Origin: Microvelia longipes | Lineage: Eukaryota; Arthropoda; Insecta; Hemiptera; Veliidae | Assembly: GCA_018340805.1 (NCBI GenBank) | Contig: JACMZG010001863.1 | Location: forward strand, 28,885,954 to 28,949,953 | Length of the DNA stretch: 64,000 bases | Reading direction: 5' to 3' | Shown: piece after piece, positions 21,880-33,699 of the stretch | How the letters are laid out: every line of letters starts with the position of its first letter | How positions within the stretch are numbered: the first letter of the stretch is position 1 | The notes under the pieces: generated by a model | The model's database searches: none | The model's input: only the letters and a program-made list of their open reading frames with translations | What the model was told of the DNA's origin: nothing | Position numbers and translations under genes: made by a program

Positions 21880-23620
21880 TAAATGCAGCACCTAAATCAA
21901 GAAACGTTTTTAAGAATTAAGTTACTAAATATTAAATAAAAATATCCATCGACTAGTTCTCACAGAACTGATTTATACTACCCAATAGAATGTGATATAA
22001 ATATATGTTCATTAAGATGACAGTGCCTATTTTGTATCAAATTAAAATATAGTTAATAGTGGGAGCTTTAAGGTCTCTTAATAAGGCTATTAAAAGGTCT
22101 ATATATAAAGTATGTTGAGTTAGTTCAGAGTATTCAGAAACCTTCAGACTCGTGGACTAAAGACAAACCAGTGTACTATTTTCTTTTTAATAATCTCTAT
22201 GTAAACAGTGGTACGCGTACGCACATTTTAATTTAAAAAAGCAAAAACACAGTTCATAAAATCTTCCTTAATTGAAGCTCCTTTTACTTCACTTTGAATC
22301 TAACCTCAAAAAACATACGAATGAAAAATACAAGATAATAAAGGGTAAATATTGAAGCAACATGTAGATGAAGGTTAATTCTCGTCCTAATTGAATCAGA
22401 ACATCCAACTCTATATTTTCCTCCTGCAATGATTTTTTCTCTCAACGTCTTAACTTTGATTAACTTCTTATTATTAAATTTTCTTGCTTTTTTTATAACC
22501 GACTGCTTAATTTTATCATTTTAAACTTTTATATAAAAATCTGTAAGAAGTAATTGAAGTGATAAAAGAAACACAGTTAATTTGTAACTCTTTCATGAAT
22601 CAAGTTGTTAGCTTTGAATTGGTATGAATGAGCGTAAAAATGGTAAACAAGTTAGACTTATTATTTATTTTGCAAGAAACCCTATATAGACACAAATTAT
22701 AGTTTCCAGGCATTTTCTATTTTCAGATACATTCTATAATCAAGGTATATTCTAGTTTTTTCTGTATATTACTACGTCCTTGCTCATCATAAGTTTCAAT
22801 TATCGAGAATAATCTCAGGTGAGAGCTGAGATGACATCAACTGTATTTTAGTGATGACATAAGTATTTATTTAAGTTGATACAACTTTTATTAAAATACT
22901 CTACAATTATACACTAAATTCATTGTAAGAGGGGAAGGGGTATTTTGACAATTTTTAAGCACAAACTGCTACTATAGCTTTTTTTTATTATACATTTCAG
23001 TAAATCTTTATTAAACATTTAGCTTGTAAGACATGACAGGAAGAGTGCTTGATTAAATTCATCAAACAAAATAGTAATGTAGTTCTTTCGTGTAATGCCA
23101 TTTTAATGGTATTTTTTCACATTTAGTAGTCCCTCTTCTACAAGTGCGAAAGAAGGAAAATATGATCTAAGCTTATTTCGAGCATATTTATAATAAAACG
23201 ACATACATAGCAATATCAAAGTATAATATATCCAAATATAATTGCAAATAATGCTTAAGTATACACTTTAGATATTTAATTTGAGATCTCTCCAAGAATA
23301 TACTCATAAGCTGAAAAGGAAAAAACAAGGTAAAGGTAATTTTGAAACGATGCCAATCCGTTTACCTAAAAGTAATATTATCTTCAACAAAATAAATATT
23401 TTCACATAAGAAATTTTAATATTAGTAGAAATGTAAAAATAAAGAAATGATTATTGATTAAACTTATAACTAAAGTCAAAAAAAATTAGGATTCATTACT
23501 CGCAATAATTATTGTTCCTACAATGAAACCAAATGTTAAAGGCACCAAAAATTAAAGTTGAAATAAAAGGGCAAATTATTAGTCAAGGAGAAAAAATAAA
23601 GTTTTCTTTTGTTTGTGTCC
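21880..23620. other. AT-rich intergenic DNA, no gene seen
   Basis: No ORF of note and no clear repeat boundary. Confidence 0.5.
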
Positions 23621-23629
23621 TTAAACCCT

Positions 23630-23708
23630 CCACGCCCGGTTACAAGTCCGTGGGTCAGAGCCAATATCACCGTCTGCAGCTTCGCATCATTATTCAGCTT
23701 TAGTTTCC
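23630..23708 (+). repeat. Short dispersed repeat (copy at 3072)
   Basis: 'cgcccggttacaagtccgtg', a 'ggtcagag' block, 'gcagcttcgcatc' and 'cagctttagt'. Confidence 0.4.
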
Positions 23709-23754
23709 ATAACCTTTAACTTGTATTCACCCTAAAAAACCGATCATAATATCG

Positions 23755-24010
23755 GATCAGTTTTCGTCATAATTATCCGTTTCAGGCATTTACGTGACGT
23801 TAAGAGATGTATTTTCCGGCTGTATGTCTGTGTCACGCATAACTCTTGCTGTGTTAATGCAAGAGAGTTAAAACTTGGCACTAAAATCAGACTTTAGGTT
23901 TAGTTGGTGCTGCCCGGAAGATGGTATTTTTTTTGGCTACGATAACTTATTTTGTTGAGTCATCAAAAATTTGAAAAATTCGATATGATCGAAAATTAGA
24001 TTGTCGATTT
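23755..24010 (-). repeat. R1 repeat copy (3' half)
   Basis: Minus-strand blocks parallel 18240-18525: 'gataattatccgtttcaggc' on +, then 'agttaaaacttggcac' and 'gagtcatc', all in reverse order. Confidence 0.6.
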
Positions 24011-24439
24011 GACATTACACACAACTGGTCTAATAAATTATTGACACAAGAGGTCAATAAATCGGGGTGATATTTAATTGAGGGCCTATTTATGTTATTA
24101 TACGTTTAAGCGACAATTAAACCTAGACTAGATAATTGGTTACCTAAAACAATTCTCTGAGGTCAAGCTTAGGGAGACCGAAGTCATAACACCTCATATT
24201 CTGGATAATCATAACCATCTGAGGGCAAGCGAAAGAGTCCGAATTAAAAAACCATAAAACCAATGAACCAATTACCACTTTATTCTGAGGTCCCCCGCAA
24301 CGAAACCGAAGTAATACCGAGTTCGGATTTGGATAATAATGTCATTCTGAGTCCGCCTTTTTGGTCCACACGCGTTCCGGCAAGACTGTACAAACCCGGG
24401 TACGCGCAGGCCGTCCAGAGTTAAAAACTGAGCGTGTAT

Positions 24440-24615
24440 GGGGGCCCTAAGGTTCAACTAAATAGCATAAATACAACGGGAGTTATGTTAAGCACAGGCT
24501 AACACACACATACAAACAAACAGTATTTTAATTATCAACAAATCCCTGTCTCGGAATTTTTTGGGTGATCACAATACTTTTACTCTATACCTACAGAAAT
24601 AAATGAGAAAAAGAA
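24440..24615 (+). repeat. R1 tail fragment
   Basis: 'aaatagcataaatacaacgg', 'acacacacatacaaacaaac' and 'cttttactctatacctacag'. The GC-rich DNA just before it (24290-24440) contains a 61-residue minus ORF of no recognised family. Confidence 0.55.
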
Positions 24616-25234
24616 AAAAGTAAAAAAATAACTCTAAATGATAAATTAAACAAAAGAGAGAATATTAAACATTCTAGGTTAAAATGCCATAACTAACAAC
24701 TTCAAAAGAGAAATAATCTGGTTAAAATGTGGCGGTAGAAGGGAAACCCGTATATTCTCACTTTCATTTGCATGTAAAAATATTTTTGTTTCATATTTCA
24801 TTCTGAACACATTTTTATATTGCAGTAAAAGAGATATTAATCTGAGTTTTTGTTAATTCTTTCTCATAAATAAAACTCTTTAAGGTGAAAGATTAAAACA
24901 TAGCGTGTCAGGTGAAACCCCAATTTTAATTTTAGAGAAAGGTGTTTGTTAACGCTGTGGCTTTTATTGACTTCAAGTAGCAAATAAAAACGTCACATAG
25001 AGATCTATCTTTAAGAGTGGCCGGTATCAGTCATATTGTCATAGCGATGTGTCAGGATGATAAAAATCCCAGGATTCTTTTGATAAGCACGTGTTAATCA
25101 GTGTCAAAAGTCAATAAATATTCGATAGGCACAGATGATGGCCTCATGTTAGGTTGAAAGCGCTTTGAATAAATTATTATAAAAATTGTCACTGTCATTG
25201 CTACCTCATTGTCATTGAATAAAAAAAATGTTAT

Positions 25235-25640
25235 GGTCATTGGATAAAAATTGAACTAATGCTGACAAATTTGATAGTCTCATATAGGACTACATACGAC
25301 CGAATTAAAATCGATCGAAACATTTTTTTAAGTTAATTCTGAAATGTTTACATTTCATTATTTGATATGTTTACATTTCATTATAACATTTTAATGACGT
25401 TATCAAAAAATATTTTTAGAAGGCACAACTAGACCATAAGACTGATCTAACAAAGTAAACTCTGTTATATAAACACGTTCGGAGCTATAATAAGTACACG
25501 AACACAGTTACCAGACAAGTTGGTAAAAACTACTCAAGAGGCCTTAAAACAACAAAAACAGATTATTTAGTTGAAATCCCGTCTTTGGATTTTATTGTGT
25601 AAACACAATACTTTTCCTATCAACAGAGTGAGGAAAGTAG
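25235..25640 (+). repeat. R1 repeat copy
   Basis: 'gaactaatgctgaca', 'gcacaactagaccataag', 'cactcaagaggccttaaaac' and 'cttttcctatcaac'. An internal duplication of 'gtttacatttcatta' lies near 25347-25385. Confidence 0.65.
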
Positions 25641-25649
25641 ACACATTGT

Positions 25650-27690
25650 GAAGATATGTATATTATAGGTACATGCCCCTTGGGTTAAAACTTGAATAAT
25701 TAATTAGTTTTATTATTAAATAGATAATTAGATTCATTAATTTAAACAAAAATAAATTTTAAGATATTCTCCTAAAAAATAAAGAAAAAATAAGATTCGC
25801 CTCCACATTTTTTATTAAGATGCACATAAATTAGTATTAAAATTTCTAAGTAATTGAACAGACATGCTTCAATCATCAATTAAAATTTGATAAATACGTA
25901 TTTCATAAAGGTTGTTAAAAGCAAGCCAAAATATTTTCCTCACTTAGTTTTGATAATATGAATATAACTGATATGACAGTTAAATGAACATAATTAATAT
26001 TTTCATCTCCAGATGAAAATAACATAAACATACAACAACAACAACATAACATACAGATATATTGTAAGTTCAATGATAAGTTTTTATAAAGTAAAGAAGT
26101 ACTTTTCAGATCTAAGGGAGAAAAAGATACTCTTTTTGTCCCAAGGGAGTAAAAAGAAACTTTTCAATCCAAGGTGATTTCTATGATTGGGGCTTAGAAC
26201 CCATACACTATAAGGGATACCGACTAATTTTATTGACTGACTAATTATTTATTTGGGGCCAGCACCCCAATATTTATTGGCTCAAAATCTATTTCAGGCC
26301 AAAAGAAGTTGTTTAACGCAATAAAAAATCTTTTTTGGGTTGCACCCAAATGTTAAGGTGCCTTTCGAACGCCTTCTTGGATCGAAATGAAACTTTTGAC
26401 AATAACAAAAATCAAACTTGTTAATGTCCTATTTTAAAGTGACCCCACAAACATTTTTAAAAAATCACAAATCTTCATAAAGTGTTTAGATTAAACTAAG
26501 AGCATCCACATAGGATGCTCGATGCAGCCGAATGCTGTTCGATTAAGCCGCATCTGGTCTTAATCAACTTACATTGCCGTCTAATTAAACATGCAACACG
26601 CTTTCTTCCTTACTCTTACTAAAACAGTTGTACAAAATATTTTGAAATTCTGGGGAGGGGGACTTATCGTATTGCCACTTATTACCTATACGGTTGTAGA
26701 GGAAGCAAATTGATAAATGCATACTTATCCCTAAAACTAATCATAGAGATAAATAACTTTAGAGCTTTTGGACTGTTATTTATAGGGATAAGTGGGTTAA
26801 AATGCGTAATTATCTGTTCAAAACCCCGCTAACACTAACAGTTATAGTAAGTCTACTCTCTGACGTTCGCTCAAATAAAATCAATATGGTTAGAAAAACT
26901 GTTAGCCTTCAAATTTTTTAACCTAAAAACTGATTTGTTCAACCTTTTCAACAAAAACCTTGGTCCCTTAACTATTCATTTTTGTAAGTAATAAAAAATG
27001 TTTTAATTTAATAAAAATTAAAAAATCAGTTGCCTTCATCTTAATTTAAGAAAAAATATAACTAATTAACGTCAATAAAACAAATTAAGGATATTTCAAC
27101 TTGATTTTAATTAACCTTCAACAAGAAAGGAAATTACATAATTTATAACTTTATTTTAACTTTTTTACTTTAGACGTCATAATTTGTTAATCTGATTAAT
27201 TAGGCTTTGAAGAAAGTAAAACCATTTTAAAGGAAAATACTTTTTTTAATAAATAGGTATAACATTTATATCAAGATTTATCTCAGTGAAATGGTTTCAA
27301 AATATTTAATTATTGAAAGAATGAATAGACGGCAATTAAAAGCAAATGTAATTAAATCCGACATTAAAATACACAGTAAACAGTTAATAATAAATTTATA
27401 AATCAATAGTTCAAGTTTTAAATTTTGTATGTCCTAGATTGACAAAATATAATAATTCCATTCATCGAATTTGAGAAATTCAATCCTACATTTATTTTAA
27501 AGTAAATTACCTGTCTAACATAGCCAGCAATATTTTTAAGATTCGTCAAAAGATGCGCCTAATGTTATTTGATAAAAACGATGTTCGATACTATATCTTT
27601 CTTGATAAAACAAAAATGTAAAAAGATTCTAAAATCTATCGTAATAAATCGTAATAGTTGCGTGGAGCTAATGTTGCTAAGTTAAGCTCG
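25650..27690. other. AT-rich intergenic DNA with two hairpins
   Basis: No gene seen. Hairpins are gagcatccacataggatgctc (26492-26512, arms of 8) written as arms GAGCATCC/GGATGCTC, and an imperfect inverted repeat 26717-26803 ('aatgcatacttatccct' / 'agggataagtgggttaaaat'). Confidence 0.5.
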
Positions 27691-27699
27691 GATGTATTT

Positions 27700-28205
27700 A
27701 CTATCTGAGGACGAGCATAGCGAATGGGATTTTTAATATTATAATATAACAATGACCGATTTGCTTACTTAAAGCAAATACTTGGATTAATTTGTGTAAG
27801 GGATTTAGGCAAAATTTAGGACCCTCGATAGTATTTATATTAAATGTATATGTTTCTGCCTTATGGTTTCGAGGGCAAGAAAGCCTGGCCTAGCAGTGGG
27901 GCACGTGTTGCTTCTAGTTGAAGCTATACAAACTTAGAGTATACACGGCTCTTTTGTGGATTAGACGTAAAATGCCTGCATTTGGACTCATAAGGCAGAA
28001 CACTATCTTCTATCTAAAGGACTCAGCAAAATCGTGGCCTACTTGCTTGAGGGTCTATTACCTCTCCCTAATTACTTTTTATCTATCTTGTTGTGGCAGA
28101 AATAGTTTGCTGAAAACAAGACGAAAGGAACACATTTTCGTGGTTGGCATGGTGAAACTACCAAATTACATAGTAGCGCTCCTGTTAACTGGCTACGGAG
28201 CTAAT
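27700..28205 (-). repeat. Dispersed repeat S2 copy
   Basis: On the minus strand it matches 5047-5335 and 55385-55600: 'gatagaagatagtgttctgc', 'ttacgtctaatccacaaaag', 'caacacgtgccccactgc' and 'aaccataaggcagaaac'. The 127-residue ORF 27918-28301 lies antisense in this repeat. Confidence 0.65.
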
Positions 28206-28209
28206 CCTT

Positions 28210-29635
28210 TCTTGTCTGAGATAATAAAACATAGGACCATATTTCTTTATCTATACATCCTTTGGTACAAAATATTTTTTGGACTAAAGAGAACAGAGTA
28301 AAGCAAAAGGCTTATGAAGAACCTACCCAGGTACCATGTAGAAAAAATATACACGTGTACTATTGAACAAAAAATAATAAATGCCTTAAATGCCTACGTA
28401 ATTTAGTTCCTCTAGGCTTTTAGTTTGGTGCTTAGTGAGAAAGTTCGACGCATAATATTCACAATTTTTGTGAAACTAGCCATTTACCCGTCTTTGTAAA
28501 TTTAAAATAATTCATATGTATATCATTTCCGCTACTTATTATAGTTCAATTGATTTATTTATAGTTCGGTTTTTGCTAAAACCGGTCCCGGATCATTATT
28601 AGCATGTTATCTAGCTGTCTTATTTTAAAGCAATTTAAACTATTAAAAGTCAAATTCAAAGTCAAAGACAATTTTAAGTTCGTCATTTTGATCCGCCCTA
28701 ACTTATACCGAATGCATCAATAATTATTACTCTTACAATGGTGAGAAGTTTGGAGTAAAAGAACTAACTATTTTACACATGATTGCAAATAAAAACCACT
28801 CAGAACGTCATAAACAGTACACAGGTAGATATACCCACTCGTATATACACACAAACCTGCATGATAAACACTACTCAGAACGAAATAAAAGCGCGGAAAT
28901 TAGGATGATAATTCGTTTAAAAATTGTGTTATGTTTACCGTGTTTCTTTATTACTAAGATAAAAACTGACTAAGAAATTTAAAACGTAGGAAAACTTTAT
29001 TTCCCAAAAGTACGATAAAATTAGGACCACATGAATGTAACCTAATATAAGAGAAATAAAATAAAACACAAAAGATCTAATATTACAACAGCAGAAAAGG
29101 ATTTCCGCATGCTTGAGCCTAAATACATTTTACTTTACAGGTTTTACAACACCACCTTAACCCTCATTTAATTACCCATTAGGAAAATAAAATGAGATCC
29201 TGGTCGGAGAGAGACATCACTTTTGATTTTTGGGTCGACAAAGGAATTATGTTGACATCACAACGTTTTCTACCTTTTCATTAAACTGATTTGTCAAATT
29301 AAAGCTTAACAGTAGAGTGAATAATTAAATGAAAACAACTATCTCTCCATACAATAATTGCTCTACAACGGGGAGAGACAAGTAGTATTTTATTTCATTA
29401 GTTATTTTTGCTTTCCTATTACATATAATAGGAATATCCTAATATACGTATATCCTAATATACATTTAATTAACCAACCTCTTTGAGGTGCCACGGCCTA
29501 TGGCCGAACATTTATAAAAGTTATTTTGTTTGAGTCATTGTAATCTTGTATCTATAGTTTATAACCTTTTATAAATAATAAATGGTTTATTTATTTATTT
29601 ATTTATTACATATAATAGGAAAAGGAATCGAGGTA
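28210..29635. other. AT-rich intergenic DNA, no gene seen
   Basis: Only short ORFs. A (TTTA)n run lies at about 29583-29606. Confidence 0.5.
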
Positions 29636-29642
29636 ATAAAAA

Positions 29643-30087
29643 TTCTGGCGCGGTGGCCCACATAACGGGCGAATTCTCTTTGGAATGCGTGTGTGCTTGT
29701 GCTTAACAATCCATTTTTTGCTTAAGGAGCTGGTTAATATTTTATAACTTGAGCAGTTACTCAATTATCAAGCACTACTCGTAACTCATTTTCTCTGTAT
29801 TTTTCAAAGGAAACGCGCATAATTATCCTGTTGATTATATAAAAATATGCCTCTGAAATAGGCAGTGCACACCATTATTTAAACTATTTTAATGCTTAGA
29901 TGGTTTTCATGTTTGGTTTCTTTAAAGGTTTTAGCGCATTTCCTTTGCAAAATACAGAAAAAATGAGTTAAGAGTAGTGCTTGATAATGGAGTAACTGCT
30001 AAACTTATTAATTAATTGTTAAGCACGGAAACACGCATTCCAAAAAAAAATCGACCAACATGCGGACCACCGCGCCAGAATTATTTT
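29643..30087 (+). mobile_element. R2 MITE, both ends present
   Basis: Terminal inverted repeat ATTCTGGCGCGGTGGYCC at both ends. The inverted similarity extends inward: 'gaatgcgtg' near the left end, 'cacgcattcc' near the right; 'gagcagttactcaatta' left, 'ataatggagtaactgct' right. About 445 bp and non-coding. No target-site duplication is obvious. It is the best-preserved member of the family with copies at 2640 and 44217. Confidence 0.82.
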
Positions 30088-30134
30088 GTAGTTATAAACC
30101 TATAAATTGTAAAAAAACGATAAAAAATTATTGT

Positions 30135-30226
30135 CTCTACCAGGATTCGAATCCAGGTACCCTGGCATTGAGTGCTCGTAGACCACTCTCAGGAAATTCG
30201 CCCGACATGCAGACCACCGCTAAGTA
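30135..30226 (-). repeat. tRNA-like SINE head fused to R2 terminus
   Basis: Minus strand: R2-type end 'gcggtggtctgcatgtcggg', then 'gagagtggtctacgagc' (A-box-like), then 'ggattcgaatcctggtagag' (B-box-like, near GGTTCGANNCC). No acceptor-stem pairing was found, so it is not a functional tRNA gene. It lies 50 bp from a full R2 copy. Confidence 0.55.
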
Positions 30227-31094
30227 TTTTGGTTGATTCGAGCAAGGTATGTGGAAGTGACCCGTGGAGTGACCGCTTGGAATCAAATTGACAAGACGAA
30301 CGAACGATACGTGTTAGAGAAGGTAAGGATGAGCAAAGTGAGTACGATAAGGCGTAGAGAAGTTCCGAGGCACCACGTTATTTGTTCGAAAAATTGGTTC
30401 GTTATTTGTTTTAATAATTTGTTTGGCTGTTTGTTCAAATATTTGTTTTATTCTTTTCAAATATTTCTTTTTCCCCATATTGTTTATTATTTGTTTAAAT
30501 AAATGTGCCCCTTGCTGAAAATTCTGTAACTGCGCCTACATTAAATCCGTAAAAATAAAATCGTCGTCAACGGTAAGTTGGTTAGCCCAAAATTTTTGGC
30601 CTACTATCATTCAAATGCGGTACCAAATAATATAAATCTATATTAAAAAGGGTATAAATAAAGACTCAATAAAATATTTCCTTAAAAAATAGAAATTTTT
30701 TAAGTATCTTCTGCAAAATAATGTGTACTAAACTACTTTGCTCTAACGATTTTTACAGTTGAAAATTGTTCATAGAAGAAGCATAGTTTCACACTCTTTG
30801 GAATATAGTTATCGCCGACTTTGTTGACGCATTTTTCTTATACATATCAATAATTATTTTTATTGATTTTACGACTTGATAAATCAATTAACCCTCTAAA
30901 TATAACTGTCAACTATAGTGGAGTAGAGTAACAAGTGATCCCACTCCCTTAAAGTACAAGTGCGAATTTTCAAAAACGATTAATTGAGTTTTACTCGATA
31001 TTTATTATTATATTATATTATTATTTATATAAAATGGCTGACCTACTGTAAAATGACAGGATGTCGAAATATTTTTTAAACAAATGTGAAGTGT

Positions 31095-31102
31095 AATTTA
31101 GT
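31095..31102 (+). repeat. Target-site duplication, left (AATTTAGT)
   Basis: Eight bp, identical to 33294-33301 on the other side of the foldback element. Confidence 0.85.
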
Positions 31103-33293
31103 CAGAGGCAGAGACTATAGATACTTAAACAGTAAGACTGTCGACTCAATGGTGGGAAAATTTCGTCAGTTTGAAATTTAATTTTTATACTTTGTATAGT
31201 TATACTTCTGACAAGCCGTACCGATTTAATCTTACACAGAACGCTTCTGATTATTTTTAAGTTTTTTATTCAAGTAATTTATTAATTTAATTAATTCGAT
31301 CAGGTAATAATGAAATAGTGGCTAAAGTTTACACGTGGTAGAAGATAGATTTTGGCATTTAATGCAGCCTGTATTTTAATTACATCGGCAAGATGCACTC
31401 ATGTGATTAAATATAATTACCTGATAAAATCGACTAAATCAATGAATTAATTAAATAAAATTTACTTATCTGCCATCAGCAGAGACTATAGATACTTAAA
31501 CAGTAAGACTGTCGACTCAATGGTGGGAAAATTTGGATTCCGGAGGACGCTAGCGCTGCGGCGGACCTACCTTTCTATTGAGTGGGCGTGTCTTAATTTC
31601 CCCCGTTTTTTGCCCACAGTCAGTTTGAAATTTAATTTTTATACTTTGTATAGTTATACTTCTAACTAACCTACCACTTTAATCTTACACAGAACACTTG
31701 TGATTATTTTTAAGTTTTTCATTTAAGTAATTTATTAATTTAATCGATTCAATCAGGTAATAATGAAATAGTGGCTAAAGTTTTACACGTGCTAAAATAT
31801 AGATTTTGGCATTTAATGCAGCCTGTATTTTAATTACATCGGCAAGATGCGCACATGCGATTAAATGTAATTACCTGATAAAATCGACTAAATCAATAAA
31901 TAATTAAATGAAATATACTTATCTGCCATCATTAGCGTTCTCTGGAACTTTTAAAAAGGTTTCTATTTACTTTTAGTTTCTGAATTAGTTGGAAATATAG
32001 AACATGCAACGGCGAACCGTTTTTGTGAAAAATACATACAGAAAACAATCAATTTTATAATAATAATAAATGTAGCTGTCATAACCAAGAATTGTCATGG
32101 TATTCATAAATTTAAATATAAAATATAATCAGTCATCTTTGGAAAGCTATTGGGGTTAGTTCATAAGTTGTCCGCACCGGTCCGCCGCAGCGCTATTTTT
32201 AGTAGCTTGCGATAATGGAATCCAAACTTTTCCTCATTTAAGTTAACCCCCCCTGGCCATCAGTAAGGTTCTCTGGAAGTTTTAAAAAGGTTTCTATTTA
32301 CTTTTAGTTTCTGAATTTTTGAAATACAGAACATGCAACGGCGAACCGTTTTTGTGAAAAATACATACAGAAAACAATCATTTTATATAATAATAAATGT
32401 AGCTGTCATAACCAAGAATTGCCATGGTATTCATAAATTTAAATATAAAAATATAATCTGTCATTTTTGGAAAGGTATTGGGGTTAGTTCATGAGTTGTC
32501 CGCACCGGTCCGCCGCAGCGCTATTTTTAGTAGCTTGCGATAATCGAATCCAAACTTTTCCTCATTTAAAGCGCTTAAAAAAAGCGCTGCGGCCGACCGG
32601 TGCGGACAACTCATGAACTAACCCCAATAGCTTTCCAAAAATGACTGATTATATTTTTATATTTAAATTTATGAATACCATGGCTGTTCTTTGTTATGAC
32701 AGCTACATTTATTATTGTTATAAAATTATTGCTTTCTTATGTATTTTTCACAAAAACGGTTCGCCGTTGCATGTTCTGTACTTCAAAAATTCAGAAACTA
32801 AAAGTAAATAGACATTTTTTTAAATTTTCAGAGAACGCTACTGATGGCAGATAAGTGTAAATTAATTAATTAATTTATTGATTAGTCGATTTTTTATCAG
32901 GTAATCACATTTAATCATATGTGCGCATCTTGCCGATGTCATTAAAATACAGGCTGCATTAAATGCCAAAAACTATCTTCTACCACGTGTAAACTTTAGC
33001 CACTATTTCATTATTACCTGATCGAATTAATTAAATTAATAAATTACTTGAATGAAAAACTTAAAAATAATCAGAAGCGTTTTGTGTAAGATTAAATCGG
33101 TACGGCTTGTCAGAAGTATAACTATACAAAGTATAAAAATTAAATTTCAAACTGACTGTGGGCAAAAAGCGGGAAATTAAGACACGCCCACTCAATTGAA
33201 AGTTAGGTCCCCCGCCGCGCTAGTGTCGACCGGAATCCAAATTTTCCCACCATTGAGTCGACAGTCTTATTGTTTAAGTATCTATAGTCTCTG
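31103..33293. mobile_element. hAT-type non-autonomous foldback element
   Basis: A 2.19 kb element with ends CAGAG..CTCTG and 8-bp duplications, the hAT pattern. Arms are long and compound: module A (about 31109-31475) is tandemly repeated (31480-31925) with an extra GC-rich insert of about 85 bp; module B (31930-32255) is also tandemly repeated (32262-32570); B then A recur inverted (32585-32840, 32840-33293). The hairpin centre is near 32570-32590 (AGCGCTT..AAAGCGCT). Landmarks are 'ctatagatacttaaacagta', 'cggcgaaccgtttttgtg' and 'ccgcaccggtccgccgcagc'. No transposase ORF. The left end has an extra CAGAGG before the terminus. Confidence 0.88.
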
Positions 33294-33301
33294 AATTTAG
33301 T
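33294..33301 (+). repeat. Target-site duplication, right (AATTTAGT)
   Basis: Matches 31095-31102. Confidence 0.85.
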
Positions 33302-33352
33302 AAATAATCTTACAAGCGATAGTTAAAAACCTTCTTAATGTAAACGAAATAA

Positions 33353-33400
33353 ACTAAATGTCTTGTAACCTTCATCATGACAGGTAACAAGACATTTTCA
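33353..33400. repeat. Short perfect-like hairpin
   Basis: Arms 'aaatgtcttgtaacct' and 'aggtaacaagacattt' around a 10-nt loop. Confidence 0.7.
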
Positions 33401-33575
33401 CAACCTCAACCGATAACGATAGTCGCTAAAGTGGCCAAACTTTTTTTCGTTTCACATTTTAAGATACATCGCAAGCCCGAAATACTTAATTAAGATCATA
33501 TGTTATTCTATTCCAATATAGTGTCAACATATAAATGCAAAATAACAGATTTGTTTTAAAATAAAAAATAGTTAT

Positions 33576-33694
33576 TTATGCCATAAGGCTGAGAAGTGTG
33601 TCTTTATGTCACGGCAATCAGATTTACCGACGAGCGAAGCGAGTCGGGAAAAATTGCCAAGACATAAAAACATTCTCAGCCGGATGGCATACAC
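33576..33694. mobile_element. Short foldback element
   Basis: 'atgccataaggctgagaa' left, 'ttctcagccggatggcat' right, inner arms 'cttatgtca/gacataa'-like, and a palindromic centre 'cgacgagcgaagcgagtcg'. About 119 bp. The 76-residue minus ORF over it is spurious. Confidence 0.65.
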
Positions 33695-33699
33695 TATTT

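Noticed and set aside
27918..28301. 127-residue + strand ORF
   Set aside because: Lies antisense in a copy of dispersed repeat S2, with no domain resemblance; open by chance.
30135..30226. Candidate tRNA gene (minus)
   Set aside because: A-box and B-box-like sequences exist but no acceptor stem or consistent cloverleaf; better explained as a SINE head.
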